The translations under genes were made by a program, and so were the position numbers. A DNA stretch of 64,000 nt from contig NZ_URFY01000002.1 of the NCBI RefSeq assembly GCF_900547205.1, positions 62,001 through 126,000 on the forward strand. Reading direction: 5' to 3'. This DNA comes from an uncultured Bacteroides sp. (lineage in GTDB: Bacteria; Bacteroidota; Bacteroidia; Bacteroidales; Bacteroidaceae). Positions 52,161 to 61,476 of this stretch are shown here, piece by piece. The notes beneath the pieces are model-generated. The model was given only the letters and a program-made list of their open reading frames with translations. It made no database searches and was not told the DNA's origin. How positions within the stretch are numbered: position 1 is the stretch's first letter; the number at the start of each line of letters is the position of its first letter.

Positions 52161-52216
52161 ATGGCGTTTTCTTATCTAAACGATTTGAATATTTTATTTG
52201 TTCGTTATCAATAAAG

Positions 52217-53452
52217 CTATTCCGTCCGTTTACAGGCATTCGACTGCAAGAACTCGTTCAATGCCTTCTCGTAATTTCCGTGAATCAGGATATGATGATT
52301 ACCCAAAGGATTTTTCAAGAAATATTCAGTCGGAGTATTCATATGGATACGTACCTGTGTGCGACACATATTGATGAAGTTCGTATTCTCGGTCAGCGTT
52401 CCTGTAGAAAGATAATATTCGTCTAGGCATTCACCACCGCATTTCACGATAGTAACGTCTCCGGTAGGGAGCAATCCCTGAATGGCAATCCCTTTTTCCG
52501 TTTCAAAATGATTGCGGATGATATATCTTTCCGTTTGCTTAAGACCCACGGTGCAATGTGCTAATATCAGTTCATTGGCGCGAACGTTAATCATCGAAGG
52601 ATTTGCCATGAATCCATCTTTTCCGGTAAGTGCCTTCACAGCTAGGAGAGTGAATATGGACTGGAGGTCGCCTTCGCATCCCGCCATTATCCCGTCATCG
52701 TTCAGCATAGATAATGCCAGGCAACCGGTAGTGTCAATCTGGTCAATCAACTTGAAGCAGCTCACAGTCAGGGCTTCCAGTTGTTCTTCAACACATATCT
52801 TCTTTAAAGCTCGATAGAGTCGCATCGCCTTGATTAAATCTTCGGGAGTTCCCTCGCGGCAGGCAAGAGCCTGTGAAGCGACAGCGGCGCAGGATGCACC
52901 CACTTGTTCATCAGTAATTTGCCGGAAATGCTCGCAAACCCGTTCAAGAGGTATATCTATGTATTCGATTCCCCAGCGGCGTTTAGCTAAAAGATAGTCA
53001 ACATTGCTCGCTATCAGCCAGGAAGAAGGAGTGCCGATTACACCGATACGTTTGCCGAACAAAGAGCGTTGTGCGCGGAAGTTATTATATAGTATATGTA
53101 CGCGTTCGATAATAGATGGGAGTTCGCCGTGCAGGATTTCACTTTTCATGCCTCGTCCACGCAGCCATGTTGATATTTCCATGGCAGCGGCGAGTGAATT
53201 TTGCATACCGTCGGCCAATATAATAGCAGGGCGGGGAAGACGTTCGAAATGCTGGATAACAAGTCTTTCGACCCCTCCGGTGGCAATGAAAATGATTTTA
53301 AAATCGTCGTTTCCCAACTTATCCATATCTTGATAGTCAATGACTTTGACGGTATAATATTTTTCAAGTTCACTTAAGATGGCTTCGTGAGAGCTGCGTA
53401 GCGTGACTTGTTTGTGAAGTAGCGAGGCGAATGTAATAAGGTGTATGGTCAT
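52217..53452 (-). CDS. Fucose/arabinose-isomerase-fold protein
   Basis: 411 residues that resemble the L-fucose/L-arabinose isomerase superfamily (COG2407): an N-terminal domain with KIIFIATGGVERLVIQHF, a central region IGVIGTPSSWLIASNVDYLL, and the metal/substrate segment with GIMAGCEGDLQSIFTLLAVK, NPSMINVRANELILAHCTVG and ILIHGNYEKALNEF. Canonical FucI has about 590 residues and AraA about 500; this short form keeps the Glu (GCEGD), Asp (in NPS.IN context) and His (LAHCT) that usually bind the metal. Enzymatic activity and sugar are not known. It stands alone next to non-sugar genes. A -7 box TACATTTG lies at 53489-53482 on the minus strand. Confidence 0.75.
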   Translation of the reverse strand: MTIHLITFASLLHKQVTLRSSHEAILSELEKYYTVKVIDYQDMDKLGNDDFKIIFIATGGVERLVIQHFERLPRPAIILADGMQNSLAAAMEISTWLRGRGMKSEILHGELPSIIERVHILYNNFRAQRSLFGKRIGVIGTPSSWLIASNVDYLLAKRRWGIEYIDIPLERVCEHFRQITDEQVGASCAAVASQALACREGTPEDLIKAMRLYRALKKICVEEQLEALTVSCFKLIDQIDTTGCLALSMLNDDGIMAGCEGDLQSIFTLLAVKALTGKDGFMANPSMINVRANELILAHCTVGLKQTERYIIRNHFETEKGIAIQGLLPTGDVTIVKCGGECLDEYYLSTGTLTENTNFINMCRTQVRIHMNTPTEYFLKNPLGNHHILIHGNYEKALNEFLQSNACKRTE

Positions 53453-53573
53453 TATGGTATTGTTTTGAGTTTTCTTTGTGACAAATGTATAGCTTTCTTT
53501 TCAAAATACCATAGCGTTTTTAACCTTGCTAAGGTTTTTAAAGTTTTTATGTCTCTGTATTCAAATTATTGCG

Positions 53574-53581
53574 TACATTTG
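53574..53581 (+). promoter_or_regulatory. -7 box for aminotransferase gene
   Basis: TACATTTG, 51 bp ahead of the start; a TCTG at 53554 could serve as a weak -33. Confidence 0.5.
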
Positions 53582-53632
53582 CAGCTCTAAGTAGAAAAAG
53601 TAAATAGTAATTAGTAATTTGTAGTTAAAATT

Positions 53633-54832
53633 ATGCCAACCATATCCATTCGCGGAAACGAGATGCCTGCATCTCCTATCAGAAAGCTAGCTCCTTTGGC
53701 AGATGCTGCCAAGCAGCGTGGAGTCCATGTATTTCACCTGAACATCGGGCAGCCTGACCTGCCAACCCCTCAGGCCGCGATTGACGCGATACGCAATATT
53801 GACCGTAAAGTATTAGAGTATAGTCCGAGCGCCGGTTATCGCAGCTATCGCGAAAAACTGGTGGGATATTATGCTAAATTCAATATCAATCTCACTGCCG
53901 ATGATATCATTATCACTTCAGGAGGTTCGGAAGCCGTGCTTTTCTCTTTCCTGTCTTGTCTGAATCCGGGAGATGAAATTATTGTTCCTGAACCGGCTTA
54001 CGCCAACTATATGGCATTCGCTATCTCGGCTGGAGCTAAGATACGTACAATTGCCACAACCATTGAAGAAGGTTTTTCGCTTCCGAAAGTTGAGAAGTTT
54101 GAAGAACTTATTAATGAGCGTACCAAAGCGATTCTGATTTGTAATCCTAATAATCCCACAGGTTATCTGTACACTCGTCGCGAAATGAATCAGATTCGTG
54201 ACTTGGTGAAGAAGTATGACCTGTTCCTTTTCTCCGATGAAGTGTATCGTGAGTTTATCTATACCGGTTCTCCTTATATCTCTGCCTGCCATTTGGAAGG
54301 TATCGAAAATAATGTCGTGCTGATTGATTCGGTATCGAAACGTTATTCAGAGTGCGGTATCCGTATTGGTGCATTGATCACCAAGAACAAAGAAATACGT
54401 GACGCTGTGATGAAGTTCTGTCAGGCTCGTCTGAGTCCTCCTTTGATTGGACAGATTGCTGCTGAGGCTTCATTGGATGCCCCTGAAGAGTACACGCGCG
54501 ATACGTATGACGAATACGTGGAGCGTCGTAAATGCCTGATTGATGGATTGAACCGTATACCGGGTGTTTATTCTCCGATTCCGATGGGTGCTTTTTATAC
54601 GGTAGCCAAACTTCCGGTGGACGACTCTGACAAGTTCTGTGCATGGTGTCTTTCAGACTTTGAATACGAGGGACAGACGGTATTTATGGCTCCTGCTTCC
54701 GGTTTTTATACTACTCCGGGTTCGGGCATCAATCAGGTTCGCATTGCTTACGTATTGAAGAAAGAAGACTTGACCCGTGCGCTTTTTGTTCTGCAAAAGG
54801 CTTTGGAGGCATATCCGGGAAGAGTAGATTAA
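53633..54832 (+). CDS. PLP-dependent class I/II aminotransferase
   Basis: 399 residues of the aspartate/tyrosine-type aminotransferase family. Sequence blocks: FHLNIGQPDLPTPQAAIDAI, IIITSGGSEAVLFSFLSCL, ILICNPNNPTGYLYTRREM, the PLP-lysine segment VLIDSVSKRYSECGIRIGAL, and the substrate-carboxylate Arg near GINQVRIAYVL. All are intact. Related proteins act on aspartate, aromatic or branched substrates; the specific one cannot be read here. It is followed 30 bp later by a LolC/E-type permease, probably in one transcript. Confidence 0.93.
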   Translation: MPTISIRGNEMPASPIRKLAPLADAAKQRGVHVFHLNIGQPDLPTPQAAIDAIRNIDRKVLEYSPSAGYRSYREKLVGYYAKFNINLTADDIIITSGGSEAVLFSFLSCLNPGDEIIVPEPAYANYMAFAISAGAKIRTIATTIEEGFSLPKVEKFEELINERTKAILICNPNNPTGYLYTRREMNQIRDLVKKYDLFLFSDEVYREFIYTGSPYISACHLEGIENNVVLIDSVSKRYSECGIRIGALITKNKEIRDAVMKFCQARLSPPLIGQIAAEASLDAPEEYTRDTYDEYVERRKCLIDGLNRIPGVYSPIPMGAFYTVAKLPVDDSDKFCAWCLSDFEYEGQTVFMAPASGFYTTPGSGINQVRIAYVLKKEDLTRALFVLQKALEAYPGRVD

Positions 54833-54862
54833 TCACTAAACCGTTAATCATAATAAAGAAGC

Positions 54863-56107
54863 GTGTCTCTATCACTGTTCATAGCCCGACGCATCTATCG
54901 TGAAAGCGATGGGGGAAAGCAGGTTTCTCGTCCTGCGGTCCTCATTGCGATGGCGGGTATTGCCATTGGACTTGCTGTAATGATTATTGCGGTGGCAGTA
55001 GTTATCGGGTTTAAAAGTGAGGTACGAAATAAAGTCATAGGGTTCGGATCGCATATCCAAATTGCCAATCTGGATGCGGTCAATTCTTATGAAACTCACC
55101 CGATTGTGGTAGGGGATAGTATGATTGCTGCTCTTTCAGCGTATTCCGAAGTGGACCATGTGCAACGCTACTCTACCAAGCCGGGAATGATAAAAACTGA
55201 TGATGCCTTCCAAGGGATGGTGTTGAAAGGAGTCGGTCCGGAATTTGATCCTAGTTTTATGCAGGAGTATCTCATAGAGGGGGAAATTCCTGTATTCAGT
55301 GATTCTGTTTCCAGCAATCAGGTTATTATTTCAAAGGCATTGGCTACAAAAATGAAGCTAAAGTTGGGAGATAGGATATATACCTATTATATTCAGGATA
55401 ATATTCGTGCTCGCCGTCTGACCATTGCAGGTATCTATCAGACAAACTTCTCAGAATATGATAATCTATTCTTATTGACAGATCTCAATCTGGTGAATCG
55501 CTTAAACGGTTGGAAGCCGGAGCAGGTGAGCGGAGTTGAACTTCAAGTGCGTGATTATGATAAATTGGAGGATGTCACTTATCAGATTGCTGTCGATACA
55601 GACAATCAGCAAGATAATTTAGGAGGCACTTATTATGTTCGTAATATAGAGCAACTGAATCCTCAGATATTTGAATGGTTGGGCTTGCTGGATACCAATA
55701 TATGGGTCATTCTCTTCTTGATGATGGGGGTAGCCGGATTCACAATGATTTCCGGTTTGCTGATTATTATTATCGAGCGTACTAATATGATAGGTATTTT
55801 AAAGGCACTGGGTGCTGATAATTTCACTATTCGTAAAACGTTTCTGTGGTTCTCCGTATTTTTGATAGGTAAAGGAATGATTTGGGGAAATATCTTTGGG
55901 CTTGCATTCTGCTTTCTACAGTCCTACTTTAAGATATTTAAATTGGATCCCGCCAATTACTATATGGATTCCGTTCCTGTTTCCTTTAATATACTTTTCT
56001 TCCTTTTGATAAATCTGGGTACTTTGCTTGCTTCCGTATTGATGCTGATTGGTCCATCGTTTTTGATTACCAAGATTAATCCGGCAAGCTCTATGCGATA
56101 CGAGTAG
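54863..56107 (+). CDS. LolC/LolE-like ABC permease (FtsX family)
   Basis: 414 residues starting at GTG. Membrane helices at about 24-50 (LIAMAGIAIGLAVMIIAVAV), 275-300, 320-345 and 370-398 surround a periplasmic domain of about 210 residues. The N-terminus LFIARRIYRESDGGKQVSRP and the final TKINPASSMRYE are characteristic of LolC/E, which extract lipoproteins from the inner membrane with LolD. The cytoplasmic FtsX loop LKALGADNFTIRKTFLW is present. No LolD gene is adjacent, and the assignment to lipoprotein sorting is by family. Confidence 0.9.
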   Translation: MSLSLFIARRIYRESDGGKQVSRPAVLIAMAGIAIGLAVMIIAVAVVIGFKSEVRNKVIGFGSHIQIANLDAVNSYETHPIVVGDSMIAALSAYSEVDHVQRYSTKPGMIKTDDAFQGMVLKGVGPEFDPSFMQEYLIEGEIPVFSDSVSSNQVIISKALATKMKLKLGDRIYTYYIQDNIRARRLTIAGIYQTNFSEYDNLFLLTDLNLVNRLNGWKPEQVSGVELQVRDYDKLEDVTYQIAVDTDNQQDNLGGTYYVRNIEQLNPQIFEWLGLLDTNIWVILFLMMGVAGFTMISGLLIIIIERTNMIGILKALGADNFTIRKTFLWFSVFLIGKGMIWGNIFGLAFCFLQSYFKIFKLDPANYYMDSVPVSFNILFFLLINLGTLLASVLMLIGPSFLITKINPASSMRYE

Positions 56108-56111
56108 TACA

Positions 56112-57284
56112 TTATCTTCTCATAAAATCGCTTTTACCACGGAAGCGGCGGCAAAGTTTGAAGTTCATTGATTGCAAGGGTTGAAGAATATCGAATACAG
56201 GTAATGAGAAATAGTATTTTCTGTCTCCACCCATTTCTTTTGCTGTCTTGTTAATAACAATTGCTTGCACAGTATATCGTAGTAACCAGATTATCAGTGC
56301 GATGCCGGCAACTAACCAGTGAAAGTTGAGGATGCCGAAAACGATTCCTGCAGCACAAGCTACATAGAATAATAACCGGGAGAAGGTTTCAAATCCTGAG
56401 AAATAGCGTTGCGCTCCTCGATAAAATCGTGCGGTAGCCATGTAACTTACCTTTTCTTCTTTCCAGTCCTTGTAACGATAAACGGGTTGTATGCGCATGG
56501 TCGCATTGAGGTCTGTTTCAACTCGCGTATTCGAACCGGTAGCTATCTGGTTGATAAATAAATCATCTTCTCCGCGTTGAAGATTCAGGTAAGTAGAGAA
56601 GCCTTTCTTTTGGAAGAACAGTTCTTTCCGGTAAGCTAGATTCTTGCCGATACCCATATAAGGTTTTCCGGCTAAAGCGAAACCCATATAACGCAATGAC
56701 TGGAATAATGTATCGAAAGCAACTCGTTTATGCAGCCATCCTTTAGTCCGGTCGTAACCGCTGTATCCCAATACTACTTGTGTCTGAGAAGTAAAGTTAC
56801 GTGCCATTAGTTTTAACCACTGCTTGCTTGCGGGCATACAATTGGTTTCTGTAAAAACCAGCCAGTCATGCTTACTTGCTTTTATGCCTAGTGTCAAAGC
56901 CAGTTTCTTATGACTGATATATCGAGCACTATCCGGAGTGAAACTGTGGTAAAGATGAGGGTATTTTTCCTCCATAACTCCCAGAATATCTTCTGTTTCG
57001 TCTGTAGAAGCATCATTGATAACTATTACTTCGAACTGTGGATAGTCTTGCTCCAGAATAGCAGGCAAAATCTTGCGTAAGTTGTCGGCTTCATTGCGGG
57101 CACATATTATTACGGAAAGTGGTGGCATTTCTCGTGAGAAATGCACTTCTTCCTTACGTACCGCCTTGTTGTGGGCGTGTATCCGATTATACAAGCCGAA
57201 ATAATATATGAACTGAATAATGAGAAGAATACCTGCCGCTGATAATAAAATCAGCTCGATAGTATTGAATGCAAATGTTTCCAT
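56112..57284 (-). CDS. Family 2 glycosyltransferase, membrane-bound
   Basis: 390 residues. An N-terminal membrane helix (about 10-32) is followed by a GT2 domain: PLSVIICARNEADNLRKILP, nucleotide-sugar motif VIVINDASTDET, LVFTETNCMPASKQWL with the DxD-equivalent, and QRGEDDLFINQIATG with the catalytic ED. Two or three C-terminal helices (about 300-375, IVFGILNFHWLVAGIALIIW) anchor it, as in processive or lipid-linked transferases. Its stop lies 4 bp from the stop of the convergent LolC/E gene. A -7 box TACTTTTG at 57319-57312 (minus) is near the start. Acceptor unknown. Confidence 0.9.
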   Translation of the reverse strand: METFAFNTIELILLSAAGILLIIQFIYYFGLYNRIHAHNKAVRKEEVHFSREMPPLSVIICARNEADNLRKILPAILEQDYPQFEVIVINDASTDETEDILGVMEEKYPHLYHSFTPDSARYISHKKLALTLGIKASKHDWLVFTETNCMPASKQWLKLMARNFTSQTQVVLGYSGYDRTKGWLHKRVAFDTLFQSLRYMGFALAGKPYMGIGKNLAYRKELFFQKKGFSTYLNLQRGEDDLFINQIATGSNTRVETDLNATMRIQPVYRYKDWKEEKVSYMATARFYRGAQRYFSGFETFSRLLFYVACAAGIVFGILNFHWLVAGIALIIWLLRYTVQAIVINKTAKEMGGDRKYYFSLPVFDILQPLQSMNFKLCRRFRGKSDFMRR

Positions 57285-57340
57285 TGAATTTTAGTGTCGT
57301 TTTTACGTCTGCAAAAGTACGCAATTTTTCGGTAGTTTCG

Positions 57341-58366
57341 TCATTTCAGAATAAGGTTCTTTCGTGAATCTAAATATTCCTTCTTAAACATATCTACAAA
57401 AAGAAAGAATAGTGAAAGCAATAGTGGACCAAAGATAACACCCATAAATCCGAATATCGGTAGCCCGATTACTACTCCGAAGATAGTGATGAGCGGATGT
57501 ATATCCGCCATCTTTTTCTGGAGTATAAAGCGGATCAGATTATCCGATTGTGAGATTACGATACTACCATATGCGAATAAGCCGATAGCATTGAACCAAT
57601 TGCCGGTCAATGCAAAATAGATACATACGGGTAACCATACAAGTGCCGTTCCCACCATCGGAATGATAGTGGCAAAACAAGTAAGGAAACCTAAGAACCA
57701 TATCGTGGGTGCACCGAAAATGACATAACCAATAACGGCTACAGCTCCTTGAATAATAGCCAGTAAAGGAATACCAATTGCATTGGAACGTACTATCATG
57801 AAAATTTCATGGGTGACTTCTTGTGTGTTTTTATCATTAAAGGGTAGAATGTCATCAATGTATTCTTCCATTCTTTTGCCACCTGTAAGCATAAAATAGA
57901 GTACGAATATCATTACGAACAGATTGATAGCCAGGCTACTGATACTACCCATGATAATCTGACCGATACGGGGTAAAAGGGAAACAATGAAACTTAAAGT
58001 GTCATTTCCCAATACATCATAACCGGTTTTCTCTTTAATAACAGATGCTGTTTGTTGTATGGGTGCCATAAAAGTATGTGGATCCAGATTGATATCTTGC
58101 ATTCTATTTACCAATAACCATACCGTTAGCCCAACGGGTACCAGAAATACCAGAATTGTTTCGACAGTAATCAGCAATGCTGCGAAGTACCGTCTCATTT
58201 TTCTTTTTGTTACCAGATAAATCATTTGTCCGCGTACGAGTATATATATAGTAAGTGCGCCCAATAATCCACCCATAAAAGGGGTTATCTGGCGGAATAT
58301 AATAACTCCCATCAGCAATATAATAGCTATGAGAGAATATTTCCAGTATTGTTCTTTGGAGCTCAT
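57341..58366 (-). CDS. AI-2E family transporter
   Basis: 341 residues with about seven to eight membrane helices. Family blocks: FMGGLLGALTIYILVRG, LLPRIGQIIMGSISSLAINL, ATIIPMVGTALVWLPVCIYF (with the PxxG motif) and a C-terminal GVVIGLPIFGFMGVIFGPLL. Members export autoinducer-2 or act as Na+/H+ antiporters; the function here is unknown. It is 57 bp upstream of the glycosyltransferase on the same strand and may share its transcript. Confidence 0.9.
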   Translation of the reverse strand: MSSKEQYWKYSLIAIILLMGVIIFRQITPFMGGLLGALTIYILVRGQMIYLVTKRKMRRYFAALLITVETILVFLVPVGLTVWLLVNRMQDINLDPHTFMAPIQQTASVIKEKTGYDVLGNDTLSFIVSLLPRIGQIIMGSISSLAINLFVMIFVLYFMLTGGKRMEEYIDDILPFNDKNTQEVTHEIFMIVRSNAIGIPLLAIIQGAVAVIGYVIFGAPTIWFLGFLTCFATIIPMVGTALVWLPVCIYFALTGNWFNAIGLFAYGSIVISQSDNLIRFILQKKMADIHPLITIFGVVIGLPIFGFMGVIFGPLLLSLFFLFVDMFKKEYLDSRKNLILK

Positions 58367-58563
58367 ATTGTGAAAGAATATATTTTGATTATAAACACAT
58401 AATAGAGTGAAATGTTTGTTTTTATAGCGGCATATTTGCTCGTGTATCCGAATCCTTGGACGCAGTTGTTTCTGTTAATATCTGATTGAGTTTATGTTAA
58501 ACGTTAACGAACCTGCTACTTTTATTAAACCATGTTATAAGATAGGCCACTTAACTCCGTAAA

Positions 58564-58594
58564 TTTGGAGATATGCGGAAAGTCCGTATCTTTG
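58564..58594 (+). promoter_or_regulatory. Consensus Bacteroides promoter without following gene
   Basis: TTTG at 58564-58567, 19-bp spacer, TATCTTTG at 58587-58594: an exact match. The next gene start on this strand is 488 bp away and a terminator intervenes at 58642, so it probably drives a small RNA. Confidence 0.8.
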
Positions 58595-58600
58595 CAATGT

Positions 58601-58672
58601 GTTTTTCATAGTATTAGATTTAAGGTTAACAAAAGATTGGCTGTCTGGGATAGATAGCCTTTTTTGTATATA
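58601..58672 (+). ncRNA. Candidate small RNA of about 70 nt
   Basis: Starts about 7 bases after an exact promoter and ends at a hairpin GGCTGTCT / ATAGATAGCC with TTTTTT (58646-58672). There is no plausible frame inside. The rest of the gap, 58367-58563 and 58673-59082, holds nothing I can identify except a weak AATCTTTG at 58833 ahead of the regulator. It could instead be an early-terminated leader for the gene at 59083. Confidence 0.5.
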
Positions 58673-59082
58673 TCCATCTGCTCTCTCCGGAACCACTCAT
58701 TGTTCTATGTAAGTTCAAATTCGTAGCTTTATTCAAGAAAGCAATTGTGTCATTCCATATTGTCACTTCATCTTTTATATAGGTGTTACCGTAACAAAAT
58801 TATTGTAACAGGCTGATAAACAGTTATAGCTATAATCTTTGTTTAGTGTGTAGTCAAACCTTGTCGATGTGAATAATAGACTGTCTAGAATGCTATCAGC
58901 AACCATTTTTAACATTCGGATGATATTTTCACCACTATTTCATGTTGAATTTCACCTATTAGGTAAGTATGAAAATCTCTATACTTGCACCCGATTTCAA
59001 TATTTTGATAAATTTCTAATATCGAGTACTATTGAATCTTGTTTTAGGGATAGAAATTAATTTAATCAATCGGATATATTAT

Positions 59083-60873
59083 ATGAAAATAGTCTATGAT
59101 TGTTTGTTGCTTAGCTTACAGACTACAAAATTAACCACGGCTTGTTCTTTTACTTTTCAAACCACCAGAGGTTTGGGTGAAGTGTCCAACTTTAATATAG
59201 GAAATAATATCGTTGATATGAGCACAACGGATGTGTGGCAATTCTCACAAATCTATAAAATAGAAAGTATTGTACTACTATTACTTCTTTGCTTACTGAC
59301 ATACTATATAGTGTTATATAACGGGAGGCTGTTATCTCACGATAAATTCCAGCTTGCATTGCATATGTTGGATAAGAACCGGACTCCTTTGACGTTGATA
59401 CGTAATCAATTGGAAGATATAGTAAACGAAAATCTTTCGGAAAAGTTGTCCGGTAAGTTGGAAGAAACGCTCGAATACACGAATAACGTGATTGAATGTT
59501 ATCAGAATGTTATAGCGCTTGATAAAATGGCTGAAAAGGCCTTATCTAAGTTTTCTGTTATCGAGTGCGAACTTAATATTTTCATAGCTTCAATTATTGA
59601 CCATTGTTGCATTTATGCCAAAACGCATCAAGTGCAATTGAAGGTTAGGGAAAATAACGCTTATATCAATTGTAGGATAAATGAAACTATAATGAATGCT
59701 GCTATTCAGTGTCTTTTTTATAGGATCATTGAGCTTACAGCACCTAAGGGATGCGTAAATATTGCAATATCACATACCACTGACCATTGGACACTAAGTG
59801 TGAGCAATGGTGAAGAGTGTGAAAAAGAAGCCAAGAATATGCTCTCGTCATTTATGTTATTGCCTATATACCATTATAGCAATTTTAAGGTTGTTAGGAG
59901 GTTAATTCGCCAGCATGGTGGGAAACTGATAAGTCGGAATTATGGCAGGGAAGTCAATCTTCATTTGACTTTACCAATAGATTGTCAATGCCAGGATAAG
60001 AAAACAGCAGTGATGCAGCTTCCTGTTTTACAGAATATAGTTCAACCTTTTCAGAAAATACGAGCCGATTTGGAGAATGAAGTATTGAAAACAGATAAGA
60101 AAATACATATTCTATTGATGATGACCGATAAAAAATTTAGTGATTATCTGAGTGAAACTTTATCTGCTTTATTTAGGATATCAATTCTTGATGATCCGGA
60201 GATGATAGCTCGAAATATTACCCACCTGAATGCGGACATTATCATTGTAGATGAAATAGTTGGTGGAATGTATGGTGATGAAATTTGTTCTATGGTAAAA
60301 GCAGATGAGAAAATGGCAAATATACCAATTATACTATTTCTAAAATCCAATGATAATGAAAGTTATCTTTCGCATATCAAAAGTGGTGCTGACAGACTGG
60401 AAAACAGGATGGTCAATATTTGCCGACTTAAGGCAGATATACAAATGCTTGTGGAAAACAGTGCCTCTTACCGAAAAAGGATAAAAGAACTCATAGCAAA
60501 CAATAGGCCTGCAGTTTATTCGGAAGCAATCTACAAAGACCAGCGTGACCGTGAACTTATGGAGAAAGTTTTAAAGTTACTGGAGGACCACCCGTTAGAT
60601 GATAAATATACGGTGAAGCAGCTTGCCAAAGATGCTGGTCTGTCCCAAACTCTATTTTATAACAGGATAAAGGACATTACCGGATATTCGCCTGAGAGAT
60701 TAATACTTTCCTTTAAAATGGATAAAGCTAGAGATTTACTGCTTACACGAAAGTATAAAATTGAAGAAATAGCTACTATGGTAGGATATGCCGACGGAAA
60801 ATACTTCAGTAAGGTATTTAAAGAGATTTATAATGTATGTCCGCGTAAATATCTCGAGATGTACGCTAAGTGA
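59083..60873 (+). CDS. AraC-output regulator with degenerate kinase and receiver domains
   Basis: About 596 residues from the ATG giving MKIVYDCLLLSLQ. One membrane helix (about 61-82, IESIVLLLLLCLLTYYIVLY) follows a short N-terminal region with no propeller sensor. A histidine kinase-like part (about 90-325) keeps the HisKA surround NRTPLTLIRNQLE but has Asp where the phosphoacceptor His belongs; ATP boxes N, G1 and G2 are not recognisable. A receiver-like part (about 340-460) keeps Asp in IIIVDEIVGGMYG but lacks the Lys (GADRLENR). An AraC helix-turn-helix pair ends it (YTVKQLAKDAGLSQTLFYNR, IEEIATMVGYADGKYFSKVF). It resembles a shortened hybrid two-component system that has lost the phosphorelay; DNA binding should still work. 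Confidence 0.85.
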   Translation: MKIVYDCLLLSLQTTKLTTACSFTFQTTRGLGEVSNFNIGNNIVDMSTTDVWQFSQIYKIESIVLLLLLCLLTYYIVLYNGRLLSHDKFQLALHMLDKNRTPLTLIRNQLEDIVNENLSEKLSGKLEETLEYTNNVIECYQNVIALDKMAEKALSKFSVIECELNIFIASIIDHCCIYAKTHQVQLKVRENNAYINCRINETIMNAAIQCLFYRIIELTAPKGCVNIAISHTTDHWTLSVSNGEECEKEAKNMLSSFMLLPIYHYSNFKVVRRLIRQHGGKLISRNYGREVNLHLTLPIDCQCQDKKTAVMQLPVLQNIVQPFQKIRADLENEVLKTDKKIHILLMMTDKKFSDYLSETLSALFRISILDDPEMIARNITHLNADIIIVDEIVGGMYGDEICSMVKADEKMANIPIILFLKSNDNESYLSHIKSGADRLENRMVNICRLKADIQMLVENSASYRKRIKELIANNRPAVYSEAIYKDQRDRELMEKVLKLLEDHPLDDKYTVKQLAKDAGLSQTLFYNRIKDITGYSPERLILSFKMDKARDLLLTRKYKIEEIATMVGYADGKYFSKVFKEIYNVCPRKYLEMYAK

Positions 60874-60945
60874 ATAAATATTGGATGTATCTTAATTTGG
60901 TTGACTATAGTACTGGTAACAGAGAAAAAATCTTAGTAATAGAAT

Positions 60946-60996
60946 CTTGTCTGACAGCCGTGTCTCAATGGCACTGACACTTGGGTGTCAGACAAG
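60946..60996. other. Nested inverted repeat after the regulator
   Basis: Perfect 11-bp arms CTTGTCTGACA (60946-60956) and TGTCAGACAAG (60986-60996) enclose an inner 5-bp stem GTGTC/GACAC (60960-60964, 60976-60980). There is no T-run, so it is not a classical terminator. Confidence 0.6.
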
Positions 60997-61016
60997 TCAT
61001 TTCTGCACTGTGATAA

Positions 61017-61121
61017 ATTTCCTTTGCCTGCGAGGATTTTTCTTCCTTTAAGAACTATCTGGTATATAACCGTGCCTTCACAGCAGCGGAAGCAAAAGCA
61101 CTTTATGATAGTATGAAATAA
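61017..61121 (+). pseudogene. 3' relic of a LamG/concanavalin-type gene
   Basis: The frame from the preceding stop to TAA at 61119 reads KNYLVYNRAFTAAEAKALYD and then SMK, the typical C-terminal signature of Bacteroides LamG domains (VYNRALTAAEVKALY). Only the last 34 codons are in frame and no start is seen upstream, so the gene is a remnant. Confidence 0.6.
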
Positions 61122-61150
61122 GACATACAGCATTACTGTAATCTAAATTT

Positions 61151-61191
61151 AAAGGCAACAATTCTCTTTTGAAGATTAGTTGCCTTTTTTA
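61151..61191 (+). terminator. Terminator of the LamG relic
   Basis: Stem AAAGGCAAC / GTTGCCTTT with a 19-nt loop and TTTTTT, 29 bp after the relic stop. Confidence 0.8.
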
Positions 61192-61344
61192 TCATCTGTT
61201 TTTCTCCTTAATCTCCTCTACTGTTATAAAAGAATAATAATCAGAAGTTTATCGTATTCCCGGGAATTAATGCCGTAACTTGCAAGAAAGGAAATCCTGT
61301 CTATTTTATCCCCGAATATAAACTATCCTAAAAAGAAATGAATT

Positions 61345-61476
61345 ATGAAAGGTCAAGAGAAAAAGAGAGAAGCAAAGAAAGACAAATCAGCCAATAAGAC
61401 AAAAGTGTTGACTGAGTATCAGAGAGAAAAGCAGAGTAAGAGTGACAAAGGAATGAGTATAATACCTAAAACATAA
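61345..61476 (+). CDS. 43-residue lysine-rich peptide coupled to GH130 gene
   Basis: Frame MKGQEKKREAKKDKSANKTK ... MSIIPKT, about one third Lys/Arg and otherwise hydrophilic, with no signal peptide or cysteine. Its TAA shares the A with the ATG of the next gene (TAATG at 61474-61478), a strong sign of real translation and coupling. It is probably first in the operon with the GH130 enzyme and the glycosyltransferase. No family is recognised. Chance frame is unlikely because of the coupling and the good start context, but function is unknown. Confidence 0.6.
   Translation: MKGQEKKREAKKDKSANKTKVLTEYQREKQSKSDKGMSIIPKT

Noticed and set aside
60946..60996. Rho-independent terminator after the AraC-output regulator
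   Set aside because: The stem is good but no T-run follows on either strand.
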